Shown here piece by piece: positions 31,874 through 41,740 of a stretch of 43,030 nt of DNA. Location of the stretch: assembly GCA_023375785.1 (NCBI GenBank), contig SZWC01002446.1, positions 66,129 to 109,158 of the forward strand. The letters are read 5' to 3'. Each line of letters starts with the position of its first letter. Position 1 is the stretch's first letter. A model generated the notes under the pieces. That model did not search any database. It was given only the letters and a program-made list of their open reading frames with translations, and was not told where the DNA came from. Source of the DNA: Penium margaritaceum (taxonomy: Eukaryota; Streptophyta; Zygnematophyceae; Desmidiales; Peniaceae). The translations under genes were made by a program, and so were the position numbers.

Positions 31874-32855
31874 TGTAACGGGTCGAGTCTCCAGCTCCTG
31901 CTCTGAAATCGTCGTCGGAGTTCGCCGAATGGCGTTCTCAGTCCGCGTAAGGGGTTTACCCCCTTCGCAAGACTGAGGGGCAATCGTCATCAACGACCCA
32001 GAGCAGGTAGACTCAAATATTTCGAGTCTCCGGAGGCCCATTTCCGTTTTTAACCAAACCCCTGGTTTTGGGACCCAAACCGGGGGGTTTTACCTCGAAC
32101 TCGTGTGTTGGCACGAGTTATTCCGTTTATTTTATGTCGAAGTTCGTCGTAAATGAACTTCGATTTTCATTTGCCGTTCTGGCGCGAAATCGTCGCGTGC
32201 GAGGCACGCTGGCAATTTCGCGCCAGCTATATCAACCTCACCCTCGCTCCCCCTATCCCTCGTCCTCTCTTGCTCGTTTTCAAGGAGGACGGGGGGGGAC
32301 GAGGGCACGAGGCCATGAGGCCTCGCCCTCGAGGCCCTCGTGGCCCCTCAGCCGCCGATCGGGCTGAGGCCGCGATCGGCGGCTGGCGGCTGGCCGGCCG
32401 GTGGCCGGCCGGTCGCNNNNNNNNNNNNNNNNNNNNNNNNNNNNNNNNNNNNNNNNNNNNNNNNNNNNNNNNNNNNNNNNNNNNNNNNNNNNNNNNNNNN
32501 NNNNNNNNNNNNNNNNNNNNNNNNNNNNNNNNNNNNNNNNNNNNNNNNNNNNNNNNNNNNNNNNNNNNNNNNNNNNNNNNNNNNNNNNNNNNNNNNNNNN
32601 NNNNNNNNNNNNNNNNNNNNNNNNNNNNNNNNNNNNNNNNNNNNNNNNNNNNNNNNNNNNNNNNNNNCTGGCGGCTGGCCGGCCGGTGGCCGGCCGGTCG
32701 CTTGGCCGGCCGCCGGCCGTCTAGCCGGCCGGCAGCGAGCTGGCCGGCGGCCAGCAAATTGCTGGCCGCCGGCCAGCCCTCGCTGACGCGAGGGGTGGTG
32801 CGCAACCACCCTTGCTTCAGCGAGGAGGGAGGGCCGAACCGGCCCTCATGCTACA
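31874..32855 (-). repeat. 5' LTR of element 1 (contains assembly gap)
   Basis: Partner of 23768-24455. The apparent 982 bp shrink to about 697 bp if the 251 Ns and one of the two identical 34-bp flanks are removed, close to the 688 bp of the other LTR. Confidence 0.93.
32417..32667. other. Assembly gap of 251 N within a GGCCGG-rich tract
   Basis: The 34 bp before the gap (32383-32416) recur exactly after it (32668-32701). The gap probably has zero or negative true size. Confidence 0.95.
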
Positions 32856-32860
32856 GGTGG
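32856..32860. repeat. Target-site duplication of element 1, right copy
   Basis: GGTGG immediately after the right LTR, identical to 23763-23767. Confidence 0.95.
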
Positions 32861-33528
32861 GGTGTTGCCTTACTTAAAAAAGCACGATTTTGGCCATTTC
32901 TCAAGCTTTCATGCTCGTTTCCTCGGTCCAAAAAATTGTGCAGGGGTTCTCCTCATCTCGATTCACCTTGAGGGGCTGGTGGAACGTCAATAAAGGAGGA
33001 GACGCTCCCTTGAAGGTGTTTGGAGACCCCTCCATCGCTGTGGACCCAGGGAAGACGCTCCAAGACGCGAAGCCAAGGCCAAAGGAAGATCAAGGAATAA
33101 AAGAGCTCAAGAGAAAAACCCACGCGGGGGGGTGGGGGGGGAGTGTGAAGAGGGTAACAAAGTCTTGGTTGGAGTAGCCTCGACTCACGTCTCTTTGCTT
33201 ATGAGCGAAACTCACACTCTTGTCAGTTTCCCCCTGTCTTTCCAATATGTTTTCCTAATGCCCAAGAGACTATCAAGGGCCGTGAGTCACGACTTAGGAA
33301 GATAGACTTGAAACCACATGATTGTGCCAATCGTTGTAGCCTAGGAAAGTAGAAAGTTTTAACGCATGGTTGTGCTGTCCGCGGCGACCTAGAAGATAGC
33401 AATTCTTTTTCTCGTGGCCTCACCGATTGTGAGTGCATAAGCAGATCTTACGAGGGTTATCCCACTTTCATGTTGTGAGCCACGCTCAATTTTGCTTGCC
33501 GTGTAAGTTACACGTAGCAACACCACGG
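32861..33528 (+). other. Element 2 leader, part 2
   Basis: Continuation of the leader after element 1. Aligns with the inverted element 1 leader, for example GCCTCACCGATTGTGAG (33418-33434) and CCGTGAGTCACGACTTAGGAAG against its counterpart near 31210. The frame at 32890-33177 has no domain and is taken as fortuitous. Confidence 0.7.
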
Positions 33529-34027
33529 ATGCCGACCGTCGGTCCCTCCAAAGCTCCAACAGGTAAGTTGGTGACGGCTTTATGACGCGCCCTCGGTGGC
33601 CTCCAAATTTTGGGGGCCGCGACGGCGTGTGTAGTAGCGAAACCAAAAGCTATCGCGTCTCAAAAGGCAACCCGTGCTCCTCTCGACAAAACCAAGAATC
33701 GTGTGGAAGCTGGGGATGCGCTCGACGAGCATGTCGACACGGACGTGGACAATCTCCACGCGACGAGTGACGAGCTTGGGGGAGGTAACCCGGACGTTGA
33801 GCATGATGAAGAGCATGATGACGACGTCGTCGACCATGACAATCTTCATCGTCATTAGGAGCTCTCGAGCTGGTCACTCGAGAAAGGCACTCGTCGAGCT
33901 GGAGGGAGCTGCTGATAGCAGCGACGCTGTCGACAGTAGCAAGTGTGCCTGAAGGAGCTACGTGGGAGGTTGTCACAAGAACGAGTCACGTGGCGACGTG
34001 GACAAGGGTCGTCATGCCACTTGCAAA

Positions 34028-34610
34028 TACCCCGGTGTTCTTTAAATTGGATTTTAATATTATTTTAAGTGATCGAATTTGAACCGTTTTTTCGTTCAAC
34101 GAATTTGAAGGATCACAAAAATAATTAATACTCTATTTCATCGAATTTGTGGGTTGAGGGTCCAAATTTATCTTGGACTTCCAAGTTATAGTTGGACCCT
34201 TTGACTAGGTCGAACAGGCTGCCGTCCTGTTTGACCTCGTCGCTCGGCATAGACCAGCGACGAGGTCAAACAGGACTGTCGCACGTCCAGGAGCGCGCCC
34301 AAATGGCACGTGTCCAGGGCGCATTGGGCACTTTGCCAGATGCACCCTCGATTAAGTGCCGGTTTTGTCGCAGACATTACACGTGGCGCTGTCAGAGTTC
34401 GGTCGCCAGGCTTTGAATCGGAGGCATTCGTCGAATTCTCGGCACACATATTTATTGAACTCGCCCTTCCGTCGAATTTCAGGATCAGGGCAATCACGAA
34501 TTCGATGAATTAGGAACACATAAATAATTCAGAACCTAAAAAACTAGTTGAAATTAAGGATCGCATAATTCCTAAAAATCCAGACGTCGAATTTAAAAAT
34601 CAGGGGGGTA
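34028..34610. mobile_element. 583-bp terminal-inverted-repeat insertion in element 2 gag (MITE-like)
   Basis: Element 1 has no counterpart between the aligned gag codons on either side. The ends are imperfect inverted repeats: left TACCCCGGTGTTCTTTAAAT, right (inverted) TACCCCCCTGATTTTTAAAT, 24 nt with about five mismatches. The outer TA on each side could be a TA target duplication (Tc1/mariner type) or part of the termini. Subterminal CGAATTT motifs recur at least seven times, clustered at both ends, like transposase-binding sites. A perfect 21-bp inverted repeat lies inside. No transposase is encoded. Confidence 0.72.
34224..34276. repeat. Perfect 21-bp inverted repeat, 11-nt loop
   Basis: Arms 34224-34244 and 34256-34276, starting GTCCTGTTTGACCTCGTC on the left. 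A third partial copy of the theme (TGACTAGGTCGAACAGG) lies just upstream at 34202-34218. Confidence 0.92.
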
Positions 34611-36106
34611 TCTGGTATAGGCAGTCGCCAAAGTGGCCAGGCGACTACGAATCAACATTGAGAATGAGGATGTTCCTTCTCACGAAGGAGCAAGCAATGA
34701 ACACGCCTTAGAAAACGCTGAAGCTATGGAGAACCTTCGCCAACAGTCCATCGTGGTGGAGAACGACAGTTTCATCCGCAAAATAGAGCTCCTTGGAGGT
34801 GCATACTCAAACTGTACGCTCCTCAACTGGGTAAAGGTACATGGCCAGCGCAAGGCCATGGAGACCATCATTGATGCTCTGATAACATCAGAGCTCAAGT
34901 CGACTTCCGTCAACTTCCTCGTCCATGTTGGACAAACCATCTCGGATCTCGATAGGGGCCGATATCTTCAACGCGTCGCGGCGCATGCAGCGACACTACG
35001 GTGCAACAACTTGGACAAGACATTGAAGAGCGTGATTGAAGCACGGGGGGCACAAGAGCGTGACCACGAAATGGTTGTTGACCCAACCGCCAATGGCAAC
35101 AGGGGCCAGCCTTCCTTGACGACCTTAGGACAGGCCATGAACACGTCGTTTGTCAACAGTGTGTAGGTTTTCAACCAGGGTCGCAAGTTGACCGATTCAC
35201 TGAACCGCATGCAACACGTGCTGCACGTGTAGAAGGCTCCACTCGATCAGTGGGATGACCTTGCCTTGACGCGATTGGAGACCAAACTCTTCAACTACGT
35301 GGTCTTTGAGTGGATTGCGTAGCACCCTCACCTGGAGTGGCTGCCCGTGCCTTGGGATGCTTTGTGCTCCCTATTGCGCAAGAAGTGCACGCAACGTAAG
35401 GAGGCCTAACGGGCCTTCACCAAGCTGAAGGACTTCTAGCAACTCGGAAGCTCGATGGAGACGTCCCGGAGTGAGTTTACCACGCTCGTCGAGGAAGCCA
35501 AAAGATAGAGCGATGGTACGCCACCATTCAAGTACCCAGAGTGCCTACTACTGGAGTTCTTACGTGAGGGTCTTGCAAGCAAGAAGCTCAAGGACAAGAC
35601 CACAACCACCGCAGTAGGTCAGGCTTAGATGAGCTGGTGTATGTTGCGGGACTACTAAGCGAGGTGCAAGCGGTGAACCCGAAGCACTTCTCGGATGCAC
35701 GGCCGGAGGCGCGTGCACATCAAGGGCGTGACATGCGCATGGACGCTACTAAGGCTGGGGGTACAGCCGGGCAGCGTGGCAGGTCTAAGGGCAAGCAACC
35801 TATAAACCCCCTAACCAATTGCAAGTGTAACCATGAGAACAAAGACTAGCATGTGGCGTGTGAGTGTCGCAACAGGACTTTCAGCGAGGGTCTGTGTCAC
35901 ATCTACATGTAGCCTGGCCATTTCAGGGCTGACTGCTCCCAGGTCGCCGTTGGTGGCCGAGAAGGGGTCGCGGCACTAGCCGCAGCGGCAATACCATGTG
36001 GAGATGGTGCGGCAGGCGGTCGCGGATAGGGTCGTGATTACGACCGTGGTCATGGCCATGGGCCGGGTTGTGGGAACAACCAAGGTCACAGGGCGGGTTT
36101 TTCCCA

Positions 36107-36140
36107 CCCCTGAGTGACGCTAATGGGGACCACTCAGGGG
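36107..36140 (+). promoter_or_regulatory. Stem-loop spanning the gag stop codon, element 2
   Basis: CCCCTGAGTG and CACTCAGGGG, identical stem to element 1, around the loop ACGCTAATGGGGAC (element 1: ACGTCAGTGGGGAC). The stem is unchanged although the neighbouring gag and pol are heavily mutated. Confidence 0.78.
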
Positions 36141-36209
36141 GAAAAGTGGATTACGAGTGTGGGTTCGTGTTTTCTTATGAGGATGTAAACGAAATCTGAA
36201 TTGGGAGGA

Positions 36210-36250
36210 ACTTGTGTTCCTCCGAACTCAACGTCGGGAGGAACACAAGT
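36210..36250. repeat. Foldback patch 1: 14-bp inverted repeat in element 2 pol
   Basis: ACTTGTGTTCCTCC (36210-36223) and GGAGGAACACAAGT (36237-36250). A further GGAGGAAC precedes it, so the unit occurs in alternating orientation three times. Lies in about 110 bp absent from element 1. Confidence 0.88.
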
Positions 36251-37499
36251 GATTGTGTTGGGATGTCTTTGGCCCCATCTCATGCCTGAGGAGTGCCTGG
36301 TGAGTTCAAATTTCTTAGTTGTGTTCTCCTCTCCTGTTCAACCACATTCCATACTTGTTGATCGTTACTACCCACAAAATCTTGCATCTCCTAATGAAAT
36401 GCATGATTGTACTTGTTTATTGGTCGTGACACCGACCACCGTGCATGACTTCGGTGATGCAATGTTTGAAGGCAGCGCACCCAAGTCGAGTAGCACAATC
36501 AAATTCACAGTACCATTGATTGACGATTTTGATCCAACCCAGTTTAAAAATTGGAAGGTTCTCGCCAAATTCACACAAAACCACAAGATGTGGATCCAAG
36601 TCGGTGAAGCACTTGAGTTGCGGCACCCACCGCACCGATTTCGTGTTGACCACAAACTTGGGTTGCCATCATCAAGTCTTTTCACTCAGAAGAGTGGTGA
36701 CAACATGTCGATACCGATCAAAGGGAACCCGGCCCGTGCCCCTATGAACATGCTGGCTGACACCTGAGGAGATGAATTAGGTGGGTTTTGTCAGCCTCGA
36801 CTTCACCCGATAGGTGGGCCTCAAGTATGAGCCATCAAATGGCTCAGTTATCGTCGATGACAACTGTATGGTACTCGTGGTCGGTACCTACAAAGCAAAG
36901 ATTTACATTGAAGGTTACACTCAAAACGTCACGCTGAAGGTTCGAAACCTTCTTGACCCTTTCAACATGGTTCTAGGCGATCCCTGGCTTCGCAAAAACA
37001 AGACGCTGATGTACGTTGAGTCAAAGCGTTTCATCCTCCGGAAGGGACCACGCCACTTTACCATAGTTCTGAGTAGAGAATTGTCACCGACTTGAATCAA
37101 AGTCCACGCGAGCTTGTCTGCGATGCAGGTCAAGAAACGTATCCGCCAGGATTGCGGATGTTTCTTGGTCTGAGTGTAGAAAGTGGAAGACGAAGTGAAG
37201 GAAGACACGCCGTAAGAAATCAAAACAATGCTATCGGAGTTTGACGTATTCCAAGGCCCACCGGCTGGGCCTCCACCAGAACGACACATGGGCCACACGA
37301 TTCTGCTACAACTAGAGAAGACGCTTCCGTTCAGACCCATGTATCACCTAAGTCCGACGCAGAGGCGAGAGGCCGAACGCCAAATTAAGGAGTACCTTGC
37401 AAAATGTTGGATTGAGCTGAGTAGCTCGCCGTATGGTGCGCCAATCAGTTTTGTGAATAAGAACGATGGTGGTTTACACATGTGCGTGGAATACTGTTA

Positions 37500-37536
37500 T
37501 TTTTCACCATCAGTTAAAAAAACTGATGGTGAAAAA
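37500..37536. repeat. Foldback patch 2: 16-bp inverted repeat in the RT region
   Basis: TTTTTCACCATCAGTT (37500-37515), AAAAA, AACTGATGGTGAAAAA (37521-37536). The right arm is the native sequence (element 1 has CTGACAGTGAAAAATCG); the left arm is its inverted copy and replaces the YRALNK codons. Confidence 0.9.
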
Positions 37537-38691
37537 TTGATTCCCTTTACTGCGGATTGAGGACCTCTTTGACTAAATCCAGGGAGCGAAAGTCTTCTTG
37601 TCCTTGGATTTGTCACAAGGGTATCACAAAATCCATATGTTGAAAGATGATGTACCTAAAATGGCGTTTCGGATGCACTTGGGACATTAACAATTTCAAG
37701 TTTTGTGCTTTTGGCTTACAAATGTCCCGACAACTTTCCAAGGAGAAACGAACCAAACATTTACCAAGCAACTCGGTCAGTTTGTCTTGGTTTACCTAGA
37801 CGACATCTTGGTTCTCTCAAAAACAATGGAAGAGAATCTAGAGTATTTGCGTGAAGTCCTCGTGATCATTCGAGAACAAGAGTTCTATGCGAAAGTGAGC
37901 AAGTGCAAGTTTGCACAATGAGCTCGAGTGCCTCGGACACATCGTGGACAAGGACGGTATTTGTGTCGACCCATGAAAGGTCCAAGTTGTGGTTGACTGG
38001 CCGCACCCAGCAAATGTCGGGAAGATCTGGTCTTTCCTCGGCCATGCAAACTACTTTCGACGGTTCATACAAAGGTGCTCGACACTGTAACACAGCTAAC
38101 TAGACTCATGCGAATATTAGCACGTTGGGATTGGACACCAGACTACGAGAACTCTTCTCTCAAATTCAATAAACTTCTGTTCACCGCCCTGGTCTTGGCT
38201 CTTCCAGTTCCATCGCAACCTTGGGAGGTGAGTGTGATGCATTGGTAGTAGGACTCGGGGCAGTCTTCATGTAAAATGGTCATCGAGTTGCGTACGAGAG
38301 CCGGAAGCTCGTTCCAACTGAAACATGGTACACGACTGGTGATGAAGAGCTTATTGCAGTAGTACATGCTTTTAAGACGTGGCGGTCTTACCTCAAGGGT
38401 GCCGAGGGAGGTGTGATGGTCGTAACCGACCATAACCCGTTGGTGTACTTCGAAACATAACGGAACGTGTCAAGGCAATAGGTGTGTTGGAGTGAATACC
38501 TGAGCCAATTCTCTTTCACATGGGAGTATCGGTCAGGGCACACCAATGTGGCCGATTCACTAAGCCGAAAGCCTATGGAAATTAAGACAACCACTGATAT
38601 CAGTGGGTGTTTTATGGCCCTTGCGTTATGCTCAATGCACACACTGACACCCCGGCACCCTTGCGGCAACCACCCTGATAGATTATCCATT

Positions 38692-38743
38692 ACAATGGCT
38701 TTGTGAATAGGATCCGAATGGATCCTATTCACAAATCCATTGT
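38692..38743. repeat. Foldback patch 3: 24-bp inverted repeat between RNase H and integrase
   Basis: Arms 38692-38715 and 38720-38743 with one mismatch and a 4-nt loop. The left arm encodes native NGFVNRI; the right arm is its inverted copy and stands where about 80 bp of element 1 sequence (around CADSWFQDSRN...GIFWH) is missing. Confidence 0.92.
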
Positions 38744-39839
38744 AGGAGAACAAGTCGTTGTGCTAGAATCGAGAGATCTTCGAGCAAACATAATCTCCTA
38801 GTCTCACGGTCCACCGAATGCAGGTCATGTGGGACCATGAAAGACGGAAAAATAAAATTTTGACCACTAGTAGTGGCCAGGATGGAGTGTTGACGTCCGC
38901 AAGTATTGCATGGAATGCGACCCATGTCTCCGGAATAAGGCAAGTAACAAAAGACCTGATAGACTCCTTCAGCAACTTCCCATCCCAGGGACTCCATGAA
39001 AGTGGGTCATCATGGACTCTATTATCGGCCTTGTGGATATGGCCCGTGGCCATGATGCATTCTTGTTTGTGTTTGATCTTCTAATGAATACGACACACCT
39101 CTTTCCCACGACCACTGATGTAAACGTCGAGGAGACCGCTTGTCTCTTCTTTGAGGGTGTCGTGAAGTATCACGGTTTGCCGCTACTCATTATCTCCAAC
39201 AGTGATAAAAAATTTACTTGTATGTTCTGGCACAAGATGAACGAGTACTTTGGGAGCAAGTCTCGCATGTCGACGGCATTCCACCCTCAAAACAACGGAA
39301 AAACAGAGTGCATGAATCACAATCTAGAGCACATGCTCCGCGTGTACGTGGATCCAACCATGGACAAGTGGGACGCATTCCTAGCAATGGTAGAGTTTGC
39401 GGTGAACAACTCTGTAAATGAGTCCGTGCAGTTCATGCCGTTTGTGTGGAGCAATGCTCGGCATCTAGTGGTGCCCTCTTCCTTGGTGAAGAGTGGGAGC
39501 AAAAATGGACATGTTTCTTTTGATGATGTATTTGCTGAACGCCTAGACTCCTTGTTACTGGAGGCGCAGGGTCACCTTCAAGCATCTCGGCAACAAAAGA
39601 ATGAATATGCTGACAAGAGTCATCGCGGGGCCTTGTTTAACATCGATGACAAGATACTGCATAGTACCAAGAACCTTCGGTTGAAGTCACCATGTGTGCA
39701 TAAACTTCTCGCAAAGTGGATCAGGCCGTTTCACGCATCAGGCTAGTGGCTCACCGATTGCTGCTTTCGCCGAGCATGAAGATTCGCGATGTCTTCCATG
39801 TGAGATTACTTGCTCCATACACGACAGAGGGGCCTGTTC

Positions 39840-40048
39840 GCCAATACAAGGTCTTGTCCCTGCTCCAGCACCGAGAGCGTACACTCCAGTTGCGGGTCGC
39901 TGGGGAATATCTCATGCATTGGGCTAGTTGTGGACAGGAACATAACTCATGGGAGCCCGAGTCTCGTTTGCCCACTAGGGTGGTCAACGAGTACTGGAGC
40001 GAGCGGGTAGCTCGTACGTATTGGCGAATTACAGGAGGCACCAACTAA
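39840..40048 (+). other. Chromodomain of element 2
   Basis: Uninterrupted: QYKVLSLLQHRERTLQLRVA, then GEYLMHWASCGQEHNSWEPE and RVVNEYWSERVAR to TAA at 40046. The best preserved protein module of either element and the proof that the family carries a chromodomain. Confidence 0.88.
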
Positions 40049-40235
40049 ACGCCAATGTAGTGGACAGCATTCCCACTAGGTGGAATTCATGGACAAACGA
40101 CCATAGGAGGTTGGAGACGTCCAACATGGTTTTCGTGCGGACGCTCCATCCTGAATGGGGGAGGCCGATAGCCGAGCTTACTGACTGGAGCTTAGGTCCA
40201 AGTTCAAAGCACGTTCCAAGTTCTGTTTGGTTAAG

Positions 40236-41740
40236 TTATCGAATGGAGTTAATGAGTAGTGTTGTATCATCAACGTAGCCGACAAAACAATGGTAATCCC
40301 ATGTCAGTGAGGGGAATCCGTAGATGTGGGCTTTGAGATATGCATAAATTGGTTCCATGGCACAAATGAACATGAGGGGGTGCAAGGGGCATCTTTGCCT
40401 GACCCCCGAGTGGAGATTGATCGGAGCAGAGAGGTTTCTGTTAATGAGAAGGAGTGTAATAATGATTTTATGCAGGAAGTGGAACCACTTCATGAATTCA
40501 ACAGGGATACCGAGACGCAGGATAGTGTGCATCATGCATGGTTGGCTGGGGGTATTATAGGCCTTTTCAAAAATTTCCATAAGAAACAAAATTTGTTGTT
40601 TTTTTTTGTATGGCCCAGTGTTGGACACCGTGAAATTGAGAGTGTGTGTGCTGTATTTTCTGTCCTTTAACTGAGTTGGTTTGGTCTTAATGGATGATGT
40701 ATGGTGATACACAATCAAGACAGTCAGGGAAGAGCTTTACAAAGATTTTGTATTTGACGTTCAGCAAGGAGATGGATTTGTAGTTTGTTGTATTTTCTTT
40801 GTCTAGGTGGTAATTTCTGTTGCAAATTGATGGTGTGGAGGGATTTTTGAGATCCCGGAGGTAGTATTGGAGAAGAGACACTAAAAAATTTCCATTATTA
40901 GCAAAGAGCGAGTAATAGTGCTCCCTAGGGAGTCCATCGGGGCATGGGACCTTGTTTTGGCATTGACTCAGGATGTTTTCAGCAACCTCCAAATGAGTGA
41001 TCGTTGCTGCAAGGATTTTGTAAATGTGTAGAGGAAGGCACTTTCAATGATCTAGAGGGAGGATTTTGAGGTAGGTGTCTAATGGTCTTGGGGATTTGTA
41101 GATGCCTTGGTAGAAATTTATGGCCAACAGATCAATATCTTGTCGAATAGTGACCTTTTGGCCTGCAACTGTTGTGAACTCCAAGATGGATGTGTGCCAC
41201 CGAATGTCTGCAATTTGGTGTAGAAATTGAATGTGGTTTTGTAGATATCGGGTATCCAGATTGTTGAATCTCGCTGTTATGGGAGGTGGGGGACATTTTC
41301 TGAAGTTTTCGTACAGTAGCTGGTTGGTTTTGCATGTCAGCGATTGCTTTTTGTCTTCTTCTGGCTTCTTCCTGACTGTACCCTTTAAGATATTGAGTGA
41401 AACGTTTTCTTGAGTTGAACCAGTCCTCTGCGAGAAGAGCAGGGAGCTTTTTTGTCCATGGCCGTTGGAGCAGAGAGGAGTTAAGGCATCGGCAGCCTTG
41501 ACCTTAGGTAGCGAAGGTTGTAGGGGAAACCATTTTGACATAATGTGTTGCATAGTGATCTGAGAGGAGTAGAAAATGATGGACTCGGTCCAAGTGGGAC
41601 AGGCTGTTGTGAGTTAATGAATGGCATGTTAATTCTATCAGTTGTGGATGTTTGTGTTATGAAGGATAAGAAATATGTAGAGGGGTTCACGGTCCAAGGG
41701 ATGTATCTTTGGGGTGCCTCTCTTGAGGGCATCTACTTGA
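40236..41740 (-). pseudogene. Decayed LINE (non-LTR retrotransposon), missing its 3' half
   Basis: Reading right to left: a SDHYATHYVKM block in a secondary frame near 41560 (end of an endonuclease domain); the linker 41044-41553 with INFYQGIY; the RT entry at 40687-40992 with CPDGLPREHYYSLF and NYKSISLLNVKYKIFVKL; then 40236-40718 with EKAYNTPSQPCMM, INLHSGVRQRCPLHPLMFIC and the catalytic GYVDDTTLL. This is L1-like LINE order. Similarity stops within about 50 bp of YVDD, where element 2 sequence begins, so the RT thumb and 3' end are absent. Stops and frameshifts are frequent. Confidence 0.82.

Larger units (their letters stand above)
23768..32855 (-). mobile_element. Chromovirus element 1 (Ty3/Gypsy with chromodomain), complete but mutated, nested in element 2
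   Basis: Both LTRs, a 5-bp GGTGG duplication, PBS, PPT, gag and pol are present in correct order on the minus strand. Pol order RT - RNase H - integrase - chromodomain identifies the Gypsy chromovirus branch. The LTRs differ at very roughly 7% of positions by eye. The 9088-bp span includes a 251-N gap with a 34-bp repeated flank and a 249-bp false duplication, so the real length is probably about 8.55 kb. At least two stops in gag, and five stops plus one frameshift in pol, make it non-autonomous as sequenced. Confidence 0.95.
33529..36113 (+). pseudogene. Element 2 gag, decayed and interrupted
   Basis: Starts ATGCCGACCGTC at 33529, aligned with the element 1 gag start, with a TGA 18 codons in. 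The 33610-33858 frame matches the element 1 N-terminal region (DALDEHVDTDVDNLHAT against KVLDEHVDAHMGDPHAT). The 583-bp insertion at 34028-34610 interrupts it. The frame resumes at 34633 with RRLRINIENED and ELLGGAYSNCTLLNWVKVHG, and stops at 35164. Further right, stops multiply, but QLGSSMET, FKYPECLLLEFLREGLAS and a ruined zinc knuckle with PGHFRADC are readable. The TGA at 36111 is the aligned terminal stop. Many internal stops are TAG or TAA where element 1 has Gln, Lys or Trp codons. Confidence 0.85.
36167..40048 (+). pseudogene. Element 2 pol (protease-like, RT, RNase H, integrase, chromodomain)
   Basis: The element 1 pol start ATG is GTG here (36167). Readable blocks: MNMLADT followed by TGA (36765); VGLKYEPSNGSVIVDDN after a TAG; 37228-37560 up to VNKNDGGLHMCVEY, where a foldback patch replaces the YRALNK region; RT motif VYLDDILVLSK (37793-37804, normal YLDD); RNase H with frameshifts; SYLSQFSFTWEYRSGHTN-like block at 38482-38706; a zinc module with HGPPNAGH and CMECDPC; integrase core 39012-39746 with MDSII, ISNSD (second catalytic Asp is Asn) and KTECMN; and the chromodomain. 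Three foldback patches mark indels relative to element 1. Not functional. Confidence 0.88.
22841..40235 (+). mobile_element. Chromovirus element 2 (Ty3/Gypsy, plus strand, old, interrupted)
   Basis: 5' LTR 22841-23514, PBS 23516-23528, leader to 23762. The leader is then interrupted by element 1 (23768-32855) and resumes at 32861. Gag 33529-36113, pol 36167-40048, 3' untranslated homology to about 40230. Alignable with element 1 in inverted orientation throughout, including the leader on both sides of the insertion point. Own length without element 1 is about 8.3 kb. No 3' LTR is visible; similarity ends at the LINE junction. Every coding domain carries stops or indels. Confidence 0.88.
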
